Positions 24,064 to 37,300 of a stretch of 64,000 bases of DNA are shown piece after piece (the stretch's first letter is position 1; each line of letters opens with the position of its first letter). Under the pieces are notes generated by a model. The model saw only the letters and a list, made by a program, of their open reading frames with translations. It made no database searches and had not been told where the DNA came from. Position numbers and translations under genes: made by a program. Source of the DNA: Pictodentalium vernedei (lineage: Eukaryota; Mollusca; Scaphopoda; Dentaliida; Dentaliidae); contig CM062294.1 of assembly GCA_031216915.1 (NCBI GenBank), forward strand, positions 33,557,128 through 33,621,127, written 5' to 3'.

Positions 24064-24290
24064 AGAATGATTAATGGCGCCAATTTCGGAACGTCCTTGA
24101 CACTGCGCATGCGCAGTAGAGGTGAAGTGTGGAGGGCCATTCAGGACATGTTTTCTTTGGTTTTAGATGCAAATTTTGGGGATTGGGGGGCAAAATTTGT
24201 GTTTGGCCCTATATTTTAAGAGTTAGCACCAGCTATGTCTGGGTCATTGGTAAGTATAAAAAATATATAAATTACTATAAATTTTTTAAC
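24064..24290 (-). repeat. Right inverted terminal repeat of the DIRS element
   Basis: Near-identical reverse complement of 17329-17530, with a longer unique outer tail ending TTTTTTAAC at 24290. Confidence 0.88.
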
Positions 24291-24762
24291 TTTCTGGCTT
24301 GGACCAGATTATGCACAAACACAGTAAAACCGTTTAACCATTTTTGCTAGGTCCTGTGGTTCAGTTTTCCGGTTTGCCAGAAAAACTGGAACCAAACCGG
24401 AAAATTGAAAAACTGGCCAGCCCTTTCCTTAAAGGCAAATAAATAAATATCAGCGTGATGATTTTCCTGTACCTAATGAACCCGCCATATACAGCCAGCT
24501 TTATTCACAAAAATCACCATTCAAATATGAATTTAATTTTTATATCAGTTTTTGCATCTGTGACATAAATAGTGTCCTCTCATTGAGCCTGCGAAGCAAA
24601 GCAATAATTTTTAGGCCAAAAAATGAAATTTGTTTAGTTATATGGAAATGCTTTTTTTTTTTTTTTAGGTGTTGTCTTCTTTTCGAGTTAATTTTTAAGT
24701 TGCATATTATATATTGTACATTTTAGGTTTTGTAATCTGAATTTTGATTATCACAAGGCAAG
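24291..24762 (+). promoter_or_regulatory. Putative SUPT6H 5' flank / 5' UTR
   Basis: 472 bp lie between the DIRS element and the start codon. I see no TATA box at a convincing position. A pyrimidine-rich run ending TTTTTTTTTTTTTTAG (to about 24668) could be a splice acceptor for an upstream 5' UTR exon. In that case the transcription start would lie further left, in or beyond the DIRS element. The nature of this segment is inferred only from position. Confidence 0.35.
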
Positions 24763-24919
24763 ATGGATTTCCTGAATGCGGAAGCAGAAGAGTCAGACGT
24801 GTCAGATTCTGATATTGGGGGATCTGATTCTGAGAGTGAGGCGAAAAAGAAAAAGAAACAACCGAAAAAGAAGAAAATGACAATTGTAGATGACGAGGAT
24901 GACGAAGAGGAGGAAGATG
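24763..24919 (+). CDS. SUPT6H: SUPT6H coding exon 1
   Basis: It encodes [20 protein letters not shown] and then serine/acidic and lysine-rich sequence ending DDEEEED. Donor GTAAGA at 24920; the intron falls after codon base 1. The antisense frame (poly-serine) is a shadow. Confidence 0.95.
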
Positions 24920-27900
24920 GTAAGATATATTTGGTTGTCAATACATTGTATCAGATAGTACTAAAGCACTGTGAAAAGAATTAGGATTCCCTAGAAATAT
25001 CTATCTAACTGTTGGGAAAATATAACAATAAAATCAAATACAGTAGAACCTGTCTTGAGAGACCACCCTTTGGGCCACACAAAAGTGGTCTCTCAAGAAA
25101 GGTGGTCTCTCATAACAGGTTTTAGGTTTTCTCAAGTCAGTGAATAACCAACCACAAAATTCAGAAATGGAGAAGAATAGATTTTTGTAATTACTTTGCA
25201 GTTGTTCTTTTTTATGAAGTTTTTGTAACAAATTGAAATGGACTGTTATAAAAATTATAAAAATAAATTAGTGTTGAAAATCTTCATTGAAGATTTTCAA
25301 CACTAATTTATTTTTATAATTTTTATAACAGTCCATTTCAATTTGTTACAAAAAGATTTTCAACACAAATTTATTTTTATTCCTATCTGTCACATTTCAG
25401 GTGTGTATGAAATTGTTTATTCAGCAATAATCCTAATCTTTTCGCAGGAGACTTTTAAAAACATCTCAATCTGCAATGAGTTAGCAATCAAAGAGTCCAA
25501 TCAAACAGAAACAGCCTGAGGCAGACTATACTTGCCAGTGATGACCATCAATCAACATCATTCAAAATCATCTCAGAAGTGGCAGACTTTACTTGCCTGA
25601 GAATTGATCTACTTGCCTGAAAACCTAGAATCACTGCACCCTCAGGGAGAGGTAGTACGTTTGTGAGAGGACCCAGCCTCCCACACTGGTCCTCACCCGA
25701 GGGTCCAACCGAGATATGTCAACGAAGCTATCAAGCCGCAACCAGAGAACCTGCTGAGTACCTGAACCTTTCCCTCCTTCAACACGCCTAGACATGTGAA
25801 AATCAATCATTTACAGTCACTGAGGGTCAAAAGGGGCTTTTTCCTCATACTGTCCCTGCGCGCCTTTGGCGCGCGAAACCATTCCTTTGTTTCTTTGTTG
25901 AGTTAGCAATTGAAACCCAATTAAGAGCTTTTAATACTTTTAATTATGTTAGTATAACCACAATGGATTTTCCAATTCCAGAACAGATAAAAAGTTTTTG
26001 TCATGGTTTCAGTCTTCAAAGGGGCGGTCTCTCAAGACAGGTCCATTATGGTATAAAAATACAAGTTGGTACCAGGTCACAGTGGTCTCTCAAGACAGTT
26101 GGTTTCTCAAGACAGGTGGTCTCCCATAGCAGGTCCATTATAGAGTAAAACCAATTGGTGCCTGGTTGATGTGGTCTCTTGAGACAGGTGGTCTCTCAAG
26201 ACAGTGGTCTCTCAAGACAGGTTTTACTGTAGTACTAAAGCACTGTGAAATAAAAAAATATCTATCTAACTGTTGGGAAAATATAATAATAAAATCAAAT
26301 ATCACAATATTTTTTTTTGTGTGGAAATATCCCAATTTTGAGCTCACCTGGCCCAAAAGGTCATGTGAGCTGCTGCCATCACTTGGCATCTGTTGTACGT
26401 AAACTTTTTACATTTTCATCCTTTCTGAAACCGCTGAGCTGATGTGAACCAAACTTGGCAGGGATGGTCTATGGGAAGTCCTCTACAAATGATCCTTATT
26501 TTGTTCCCGTCCGCGTCGGATGGTAAACATGGCTGCCAGAGTCATTCTTTGATTCTGATTGGTGGATTTGGAAAAATCTTTCCTGAGATCACAAGGCCAA
26601 ATGTTTTGAAAATTCACATGATTGATGACTGAGACACTCACTTAATGTTAATCTGGTTGCAAACATTGCTGCAATTGCAGCTTATAGTTACTATAGAAAC
26701 CCTATTGGAAATCACATTTTTATCCTCTCTGGAACTACTTAGCCGATGTGAACCAAACTTGGCAGGAATGGTCTATGGGAGATCCTCTACAAACGATCCT
26801 TATTTTGTTCCTGCCGGATGGAAAACATGGCTGCCAGAGGTATTCTTTGATTCTGATTGGTGGATTTTTAAAAATCTTCTATGAATCCACAAGGCCAAAT
26901 GTTTTGAAACTTCACATGCTTGATCACTGGGACACCCTCTACCAATGATCCTCATTTAATTTTGATCGGGTTGCAAACATGGCTGCTATTTCAGCTAAAA
27001 GTTACCATAGAAACACTATGGAAAATCACATTTTCATCTTTTTCTCTGAAACTACTGTGCCGATGTAAGCCAATCTTGGCAGGAATGGTCTTTGAGAGGT
27101 TCTCTACAACTGTTCCTCATTTTGTTCCTTTTGGATGAAAAACGTGGCTGCCAGAGGCATTCTTTGTTTGATTGGTCAATTTTGAAAAATCTCTGAAATT
27201 ACAAGACCAAATGTTTTGAAACTTCACATGATTGATGACTGGGGCACCCTCTACCAATTATCAGTTACCAGTTTTTAACTCACCTTGACAAAGTCAAGCT
27301 GAGCTGATCTCATTGCTCTCCGTCTGGCGTCTGTCGTGTCTCAACACCATGTTTTGGTCTTCTCCCAAAAAACCACTGGGCCAATTCAAGTGAAAATTTA
27401 TGTGAGTGATGGTCCTGAAGGGGCATTGCATTTTTGTTCAACTCAGCTTGCTCAGCCACATATGGAGGGGGTGAGGGAAAATGCTCCAAATATTTTTAAA
27501 ATCTTCTCATGAACCAGTGGGTACAATGACTTGATATTTGTTATGGAGCTTCCTTTTGAGGTGTAGAATCAAGTTTGTTCAAATGAAGTTCGTGAAGAAA
27601 TATTGAGCTTTGTAATGGGAGGGGTAAGTTTTTTCGCCCTGTCCAAAATTTCTCTTTTCTGAACTGATGGTCCGATTTGAACCAAATTTGGTATGTGGTA
27701 TTATTGGGTCATAAGTATTTGACTCTTTCTAAAAATAGAAATATTTTCAAATGCCCATATTTCCCAAACCGCATGGAACAGAGAGCTGTTATTTGGTATG
27801 AAGCATCCTCAGGACCAGTAGAATTGAATGGTAAAAAAAAAAATGCCATCGGTCATGTTAGGGTGTTCTGTGGAGGGCATCTAAAAAATGCTGAGTCAAC

Positions 27901-28303
27901 ATATTTGCAAAAATTTGTTAAAAATCTTTCTCCAGAACCATTGGTCAGAATCTTTTGACATTCGATAGACAGCATTCTGTCATAGCAGCGGCAGATACAA
28001 GTTTGTTAAAATGAAGGCCATTGATTCATCTTTGGGCTCAATACAGAAGCCCGAATTTTTAACTTAGAATAGGTAATATGGGGAATATTCTTTAATAATC
28101 TTCTTCAAAACCACCAGTCAGAATCTTTTAATGTTTGGTATACATCATTGTTATGAGAGTCAGATTCAAGATTCTTCAAACCAAGCCAGTCACATCCTAT
28201 GGCAGCCCAAATGTTAACTTAGTTCAATATGGGGGATAATTTTAAAAAATCTTTTTCAGATCCACCAGTCAAAATGCTTTCATATTTGGTATACAGCACC
28301 TCT

Positions 28304-28335
<32 letters not shown>

Positions 28336-31300
28336 GGGAGGAGATTCAAGTTTGTTCAAATCAGATCCCTAGGTATATATTTGGGCTCATAATGGTAGCT
28401 CAAGTTTTAACTTTTTGCAGTATGAGGAAATTTCTTTAAAAATCTTCTTCAGACCCACCTGTCTGAATGCTTTCATATTTGTTATACAACATCTCTAGGG
28501 GGGTCAGATTCAAATTTGTTCAATTTGAGTGCCTTGGTTAATATTTGGGCTCCTTTCTCTATTTGGGAACCTGAAATTTAACTTAGTGCAATATGAAGAA
28601 ATTTCTTTATTGTGTTGTGTTCAAAGTAAGTGCTTCAGGCACTGTGGTGCAGGTGTCAGCCGAGTGGACGACTAGGGCGAAGAGGTCACCTTGTCATTCC
28701 TTGATTGACCTTGGTTTACACTGGAGGAAAAATTCAAGTCGCCCTCCAGAACTTCCTTGGGAGACATGGCATTTTTATGAATTTTCTTGTGTTATATTAA
28801 AAAAAAAATGCTTTCACATTCATTAAGTAAACACGACTGCTGTTAAAATTCATCATACGGTTAAAAAAATAGCCTAAAGTAGCCCAATTTTATATGTGTG
28901 AAAAGAGTTGTAATGGCGTAGTCGTTCGCACAATTCGCCCCAACTGGTAGCAACCAGCACAAAGTGGCTGTTTAAAAACAAAGTGCCAGCAAAACCAACT
29001 AATCACTCAAGACACGCATTGTGTCAATTTGAATTTATTAAAATTAACCACCGTTTCAAAAGAATAAAAAATGAAAAGGAGACAGTTCATACATAAAATG
29101 TCGAAATTGCTTACGCTTACTGTACATTCTTTTCCATTGAAAAATTCATTTCCTTTGAAATTCACACAGTAATTTGCATTGAAAGTTTTTCTTTGAAAAC
29201 TTGTGTTCCAAGGGGGTTAACCCTTTACCCACTGCAGACGATATCAAAGTTTATTATTTTAAATATCATTTTTTTAAATTTTTCAAAAAATTTCAACAAA
29301 ACCATATCATGTGACCTCTCTTTGGAATGGGCCCAACGAGCTCGTTCCAACGAGGGGTCACATGATATGGTTTTGTTGAAATTTTTTGAAAAATATTTTT
29401 TCAGCTGCTGAATTTACATATTATGCGGGCAGATGCGGTCGATTCGTTATGTAAATCGCTCACGCAAAAATTGTTCAAGGTGCGCAAATAATCGCTAGCC
29501 TCTGTTCTTTAGTGTTTTTTATCCATTTGAGTTGTGTCAACAGAAACATTCAATTAACTTAATTTTTGATGTTGGAAAATTTTTAATCACTCACAATTTG
29601 AAGCATTTAAAGTATGAACCTGACATCGTTATGAACATGACACACAGTAGTTCTCTTATACATCCACACACAACACGCTAACAGTAAGAGGGTTGTACAT
29701 TGACAACTCGTCCCAGACCTTACTCCTGCCAGAAAACGAACAAGCATGTTCTGATATAAAAAAACGGTGGTCGTTCTGAGATCTGAGAAACGTTTTAATA
29801 CTTCCGTATTTTTTTTTTTTATCAAAGACATGCGGAATGTTGCCCCATTCCTTATTTACACAGGTGACACATGTCGCTCCAATTCACCAGTGACACAAAT
29901 TAATGTGCCTGATTTGGAATTTACGCATCCATTTTCCACAATTTTAATAATCTGCCATTTAAATTTTAATCCAGAACTAATTTTAGTGGGTTACATATAT
30001 TTTCACCGTCAAAATTTCCATCCGTGTTCAGTTGTATTCATACACTCATTTCGAAGGATGCTTGTCAACAGGGACCAGCCGTGAGGGCGACTAGGGCGAT
30101 TAAGTCGCCCTTCTAAGCCCAAAGTCGCCTAGAAAAATAGTCGGGGCGATTACAAGTCGCCCTCTAAAAATTGGCCAAAATGAGAAAAGGCTGAACTGAG
30201 TGATGCGAGGTTTACATGAAAACGAGTATTTTCAAAAATCGAATGTGCTCGAGTGTGATAAATGGGCATTTTAATTCGTCAAATAAACGTCCATTTATTT
30301 GAAATCACACGACAAGCAATTGTCCATTGTCGCTTTTGGCGGATTTTTTTATTTCTATTTTGTTGCGTTCCAGTCGGAGCTTCAAGTGTCGAAACGAAAA
30401 TAGCTGACTTACGCGACTCAACAAAACAACCCAGTTTGAAAGTAGGTTACGTCGCTTAGGATGCCGAAAATGTATACACAACGGACGTATTTTATAACAC
30501 AGTATTTTCATTTCGATTTGCTGACGACTGTTAACTGTTGGGCTGTCTATTCCCAGAAAAACCCGAATGGAATTGAAACACATGAAAAAAAGCTTTAGTG
30601 ATGTCAAGAAAAGCTTTGTACAGGACACAAGTGTGCATGTGGACGATCTTGAAAAAGGGTCCTCCTAAACATCGGAATGACGCGGAATGACACCGGAATG
30701 CCATAAAAATGATGCGGAATGACATTTCTTTTACAAAATACTCGACCCCAGAATGTATTTTGTTTATTAACTAACAAGGTACCTCCCAAGCAACCTTCTT
30801 ACATCCGGTTCTGTTCACACTTTCAGACTTAGGAAATTATTAGCTTAGTAGACTTTGTTGAAAGGCAACCACAGAAGGGTGATGGGGGATTGGCACGAAG
30901 AAGAGGTGAGGGGTCATGAAGGAGAAGGTAGCAGTGGGGGATTTTCAGTCAATAATTACATTGTGATTTTTTAACCTGGCACAGATGCATCATAGACAAC
31001 TGGACCTGGATTATTTGTACGTTAATGGAGGACCATAAATTGAATATATGAAGGGGCGGCGGGGGGTGGTACATGAATATTCTTAATTTTCCCCACTTGC
31101 CTATGAAGTCTCCCTACATGACTCTGCAGTCTCCCTATTTTTTCTGGAGGGAGACTTGAAGTCTCCCTAAAATTCCCCCCTAGGCTGGTCCCTGCTTGTC
31201 AATGGGAATTGCAAAATAATTTTTTGTGCATGCCATAATATATAGTTCACTTCAGATGAGATTATCTAGATCTTACAAGATAAAAGTTCATTTCACGAAT

Positions 31301-34300
31301 TCTGGTAATACATTTAATAAACAAACACTAGATTTCAAGCTTGTAATTTTATTCTGAACCACAGGCAAACAATAACATTAACTTAACTTAATTTAGAAAA
31401 AAATACACTTTGATTGTACAATTCAACAATATTAAAAAAATGAAGATAAACATTTAATCAAAATCACTCTCCTCACATTTTTCACTCTCGCAAACTTTAT
31501 TTGAGGTGAGCGATTTTCCACTCGACTCCATTTTGCTCCCATTCGTCACTGGGTCGTCTTGTTGGGATATTTTACCAATTCGTCTTGTTGGGATATTTTA
31601 CCAATACATCTTGTTGGATTCATCTTGTTGGGATAACTCCATGAATATTGGCTGTTGAGTGCAACAAGGCTAGGGTATTGCAGGTGGTGGTGTGTTACAT
31701 TCAAGAGATGATATACTCAAGATAAATATTTACAGATGAGGAGCAAATTAGAGAAGAAATGAAGGACTTGATAAATGATGAAGAAGAGGAAGTTGAAGAA
31801 GATGACAACGAAGATGAAGTCAAACGGAAACATGAAGATTCCGATTTAGATGATCAACTTGAGGATGAAGATTATGAGCTTATCGAGGAGAATTTAGGAA
31901 TTAAAGTTGACCGAAGGGTAAGTCTTGGTACACTACACATGACAGGGTGTGCACATCCTTGAAAAGTTCTTGAATTTCAGTCTTACTCCTTGAATTTTGA
32001 AAACTCAGAAAATGTACTTGAAAAGTACTTGAAAATCCATCAGACTCCTTGAAAGTCCTTGAATTTTGCCCTATATCATTTTTACCTGTGTAATAGTGGA
32101 CAATTGAAACATCTCTTTTGCACTTGTTTTAGTTGAAAAACAAACATAAATAATGGATAATCGATAAATGAGAAATTAAAGTTCAGGCATTATTTAACTA
32201 GGTGTCATTCTGCAAGTACCATAATTTTGTTGCAGAACATTTTAGAAGCACCCTTTTCCTGGAATTTAGAAGGATGAGGTAGAAGACATTTTTAACCCTT
32301 TACCCAGTGTAACGGCCAAAACCGGCCACCACTATTCTAAAAAATGGCCAGTTAAATTCAATTATTTTTTTCATTTTTGTCTCAAAAACATGGGTTATGA
32401 CCCCTTATTGGAACGAGCTCATTGAGCTCGTTCCAATGAGGGGTCATAACCTATGTTTTTGAGACAAAAATTAGGCAAAGGGTTGAAGTAGGTAAGGCTT
32501 CTAAAAATGGTTATATTCCAAATGTACATTTTAAAATAACATCCTTGGAAAATACTGATATGTCCTTGAAAAGTCCTTGAATTTTTTTGGTCCTTGACTG
32601 TAAGAACCCTGCATGATATAATCTGGTGCTCAGACACTCGAGGAGTAGATGTCCAAATAAATAAAATGAGGTTAATGATTTAGCTAACATGTAAGTCAGA
32701 TTCATTTAGCTCCATGCAATTTAATCGCTGGTCAATTTTTAGTTGTACTGTCAGAATGGTTGTTTTCATCTGTTGTCCTGTTCTGTTTACTTTTTCATTC
32801 CCACCTTTTTCAACCATTGGCCCAAGTCTAACCGAAAACGGAGAAATTATCTAGGTCTGCATGGTATATTGATAAACCGATATATACCGGTATTCAAACC
32901 AATATCGATTGAATACCAGTGTAATTACAAAAATATCGGTTTATCGTCATTATTTATTTATTCACAATTTAATTTTCAAGATGTCTTGAGTTTTGTAACT
33001 GTAGCCCTGAATGAAAAATATTATCTCTTTATCCAAGGAATCGTCTGCTTTTTCCCTCGTAATATACAAATTCAGCACTTGAAAAAGTAATTTTAAAAAA
33101 TTTCAATGAAACTATATCATGTCACCGCTCAATGGAACGACCTCGTTGAGCTTGTTCCAATGAGGGGGTCACATGATACAGTTTTGTTGAAATCTTTGGG
33201 TAAAATCTGATAAATTAATTTTGAAAATAATAAATTTTGATATTGTCTGCGTTGGAAAAGGTGTTTCGAACCGCATCATCAAGGAATGCTAATTCGTTCC
33301 GACTGGGATGCCTCGATTCTCGATTGTGGTACTTATGTTCTATATCTAAACAGTTTTCGATATACCAATACATAGCAGTATTGTTTTGAATACCGATATC
33401 GGTATTCAGTTTTGAATATCGTGCATCCCTAAAATTATCTTTGGTTGGGATAAGGGGAATAACGAATAAGGGAGAGTAACCTTCCATGTATTTTTCATTA
33501 GAAAGTTGCTACGTCTATAGACTATGGGCAGTGCCCAAAGGCCTAATTTAAGAAAAAAATCCTTGAGATAACTTACAAAATGCTGATGATTTGGAATGTG
33601 TATGGGATCAGTAGGTCAAAGGTCAAGGATTCCAGCACTCTTGTGCAAATTAACTGCAAATCCTCTTTACTTCACATCAATCAACTTTAATAACTTTGTT
33701 TTTAATTTGTTTTGTTTAGTGATGAACCGATAATCAGAATCGTCAATCGGAACCTGCCAGTTATTGGGCATAGGTTGATTATGTCAAGTTAAAAAATGGT
33801 TGAGAGTGTTTGTTTTATTTATTCTATCCCTCTCAGAAACAGATAAAATCAGAAGCCAAATTGATCGACATATCCACCACCGCATCCCCCCATGTAATAA
33901 TTTGCAAATTCAACAATTTAAAAAATATTATTTTTCAAAACATTTCAACCAAACCATATCACGTGACCCCTCGTATGAACAAGCTAATCGAGCTCTTTCC
34001 AATGAGGGGTCACATGATATGGTTTTGTTGAAACTTTTCTGGGAAAACATTAAAAAACGATATTTAGATTAATAAATTTTGATATTGTCAACGTTGGGTA
34101 AAGGGTTAAGCAGGGACCGATCAGGACTATTTAAAATACGCTCTAGCCTTGGAGCCTATTTTTTCAATTCATGCGCCAGATTTCAATTTACGGAGTCACA
34201 CTGCTGTTTGTAACACACACTGCAAGTATGTAATAGCTCTCATCATTTTCATTTAGTTCGCTATAGCAAACATCAATCTTCACTGTGGTTTCTGATCAAG

Positions 34301-37300
34301 TCTTGGCTGCCTATTTAGGCAGCCAAGACTTGATCAGAAACCACAGTGAAGATTAATGCTTGGTAATTAAGTCTTGAAGTATTAACTTAAGCACTCTACA
34401 ACAATGATAAATGATAATCATATATATAATACATGTAAGAGTGTCTCTCGATTATCCATCGAAAGAATATCAAAATATGATCTGAGAAGTTATGTGCCAA
34501 CTGAGAAGCCTATTTCTGAGATTTAAGAGCCAGGTCCTGATGTTTCAGAACCAAATACGCATTGGCGCATGCCCAGGTCGGTCCCTGGTTAAGTAGAATG
34601 GCTGCTGAATGAATGTGTGGGATAAAGCAAGGACTATTTTCAACATTTTGCATCTTCAAGACTGCACGTTGAAAATATAAATTGATCTATCCCCAGCTCG
34701 TCGAGATCGTTCCAATGAGGGGTCACATGATATGGTTTTGGTGAAATGTTTTGAAAAATAATATTTTTTCAACTGTTGAATTTGCAAATTACGTGGGCAG
34801 ATGCGGTCGATTTGTTGGATAAAGGGTTAATATTCCCAAGTTCAAAGTTCACAGTGACAGTGATGATGGATATGTTGATCAATTTGGCTTCCGATTTTAT
34901 CTGTTTCTGAGAGGGATAGAATAAATAAAACAAACACTCCCTGTAATGATTTTGTGAATTATTTTATTATCCACACAGGAAAACATGAGATTGCACACAC
35001 AATTGTGTAAATGTATTCATTCCCTGAATTTGATACACTCCCGAAGATTTCAACTTTCAGTTTCAAATTGCTGGTATGGGTTTACTGATTTGTAAATTAC
35101 GCAACTCAGGAGTTCTTTAAGTAATCACTGGTTGAATGTCACTGCGACTTATACAGCAGTTATACTTAAGACGGAAATTTAGCTTAAAGTTTCGGGGTGC
35201 GACTCATGCACTAACTGGTGTGGTACCAGAAAAAGATGTGAAAAACTAATACAACTCGATTTTAACTGTTGAGACAACTTTCATTGTGGGTGTGGTTAAG
35301 ACGCTTATTGACAGGAGCTTGTACATGATCAAAAAAAGGGCCACCTACCGGTTTTGACAGTTTCACAAATGAAACAAGTCAATGTTGTTGTGCAAGGAAT
35401 TTAATTTTTAATAAAGAAAGAATACTTACTTACCTCATTAAAAGCTCACACATTTTATTAAATAAAAGCTTAGGCTGATTTCATAAAAGCAAATTTCAAA
35501 CTATCTTAATTTTTACAATCATTTTGGAGATTAATTTTCATATGTGCTAGCCTAGAGACGTTCGCACAAAATTTGGCCAAATTTTGGCCCTGTCACAGGT
35601 CTCAGCAGATAAAGTCTTTTCCACTGGGACACTTCTGGAAGAAAGGGCATGTGTTGCCCCTCCCCTAGACACCCCCTACCCTCCCCCAACTTCACGGCAA
35701 GGGGAGCACCTGCTGGATTCCTCGACCCTTGTGCAAAATAGCTGCAAATCCCCTTTGCTTCACAGCAATCAACTTTAATAACTTTGTTTTTAAAATGTTT
35801 TATATGTTTTGAAATTTGTGAATATCAGTAATTGCTACCAGATAGCTTTTTCTCACAGTGGGATGAGATTAGTATTTTTAGAAAATGATGTATAGTTTCT
35901 GTGAAAATTTGTTGTGTAATAATTTTAATCCTTCAAATTGTCCTGTGACAGCATGATGAGTTTGTCATGCTTCGTACCTGCCTGTAAAATATAGATTAAA
36001 CAGTATCTAAATTTAAAATTAAGCAGACAGAGACAGTACAATGTTACCATTGCTTCAAGCATTATAACATTAGCATGCTGATCCCAGCAGCATAATTTTC
36101 ATTTTGGATCCGATGTTCGAGTGGGGTTCAACAGTAGTGCTGCCGCGGTTAAGAATTTTTTCTGACCGGTTAACCAGCGTGTTTGTCCGTGGTTAACCGC
36201 ATTTAAGGTATCTATATTTGTAGTGTGTTCTTGCTTCAACTGTAACTATTATATTGGGCCGGCCAATGTTATTTACATTGACCATAAATAATAATAAAGA
36301 AGTATTCTATTTAGTCGTTGTTGTTCAATCGCCCATGTGTTAACATCAGTGCGTTGTACCGGAAATCAACAGGTTTGTGGGGCCAATATGGATGAAACCA
36401 TGAAAAATACAAAATCATCAAAATAACAATGAAAAAATAAATAATAACACATTAAATGTTTGCCAGCAATACCTGGAGAGACGTATTTATTTATTCCATG
36501 AACTCCAATTCACTGATGTGTGATGTCCGGTTATAAATTACGCACACGCGCACCAGGTAAAGTTAGTTTCAATAGCACCAACAATGTTTAAGTGGGACAT
36601 CAATTTGAAAACAATCTGCGCTGTAACCTGCGCATTTGTTGTATTTTTATTGTTTTTTCCGGAACATTCTCGCGTTCCGCAAAAACCAACTTAATCACAA
36701 CAACTGCGCAGGTTACGGCGCAAATGGTGCTCTGATTCTGAAACTATGAACTTTCAGTCACAAACAAGCGTTGGATTTTCTTGACAGGGATGAAGAAAGA
36801 CATTGGGGTGATAAACAAACAACGAAAAACAAATAAATGCGAGTATTTTTTAAATCTTTAGTAATAATTTTCCTTTATTCTTTTATCTTATTCACCACGT
36901 GGTAACTCGTCAAAACTTACCTATTTCCGTTGCATCCCAAACTGCCCCAAATTGGCAAAACGTAACTTGCAACTAATTCTTTTTGACTGCATATATTTAA
37001 AAATGGGGGGGTGCGACTTATACATGAGCTTTAGGCAAAAGGGAGGAATTCCAGGTGTGAGTTTGGGGTGCGACTTATACAGGACATATACAGTGAGTAT
37101 AGTGAGTGTAAGGTTAACCGGTTAAAACATTTTCTTGACCGGTCAAAGTTTTAACCACAGGTTAACCGGTTATCCAGATAACCACGGCAGCACTATTCAA
37201 CAGTGATGCGAGGAGAAAAGCAGACGTACGATTTTGGCCCAGTTGTGATCAGTTCAAAACTTGGTTTGCTTTTGTGATCACGGTTCTGTAATGCATTATG

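Larger units (their letters stand above)
17329..24290 (+). mobile_element. DIRS-type tyrosine-recombinase retroelement, broken
   Basis: A 6.96-kb element with the complete DIRS layout. It has inverted terminal repeats (17329-17530 and 24064-24290) and an internal complementary region (23901-23988). It also has a GC-rich gag-like region (about 18.5-20.95 kb), a reverse transcriptase/RNase H region and a tyrosine-recombinase end. Short protein hallmarks survive: VNSTVVAYLRNQGG from the RNase H region near 21715 and FMNFYLRN from the recombinase C-terminus near 23225. The family replicates through a circular intermediate and integrates by its recombinase without duplicating the target. The terminal repeats are almost identical, arguing for a fairly recent insertion, but the coding part carries many breaks. 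It is a fossil copy lying immediately upstream of SUPT6H. Confidence 0.88.
25041..26229 (+). mobile_element. CAGTAGAACC-ended DNA element (pogo/mariner-like, TA target)
   Basis: The ends are CAGTAGAACCTGTCTTGAGA and its inverse (to GGTTTTACTG at 26229), with TA on both sides. Internal GGTCTCTCAAGACAGG motifs repeat several times near both ends. The middle holds a perfect palindrome and a later insertion (25489-25898). It is non-coding. Shorter relatives lie at 37545-38248 and 56713-56957. The CAGT start plus TA duplication points to pogo/mariner, but the superfamily is inferred. Confidence 0.8.

Noticed and set aside
24723-24941. Poly-serine frame on the minus strand
   Set aside because: It is the antisense of SUPT6H exon 1 (acidic/lysine-rich codons read backwards).
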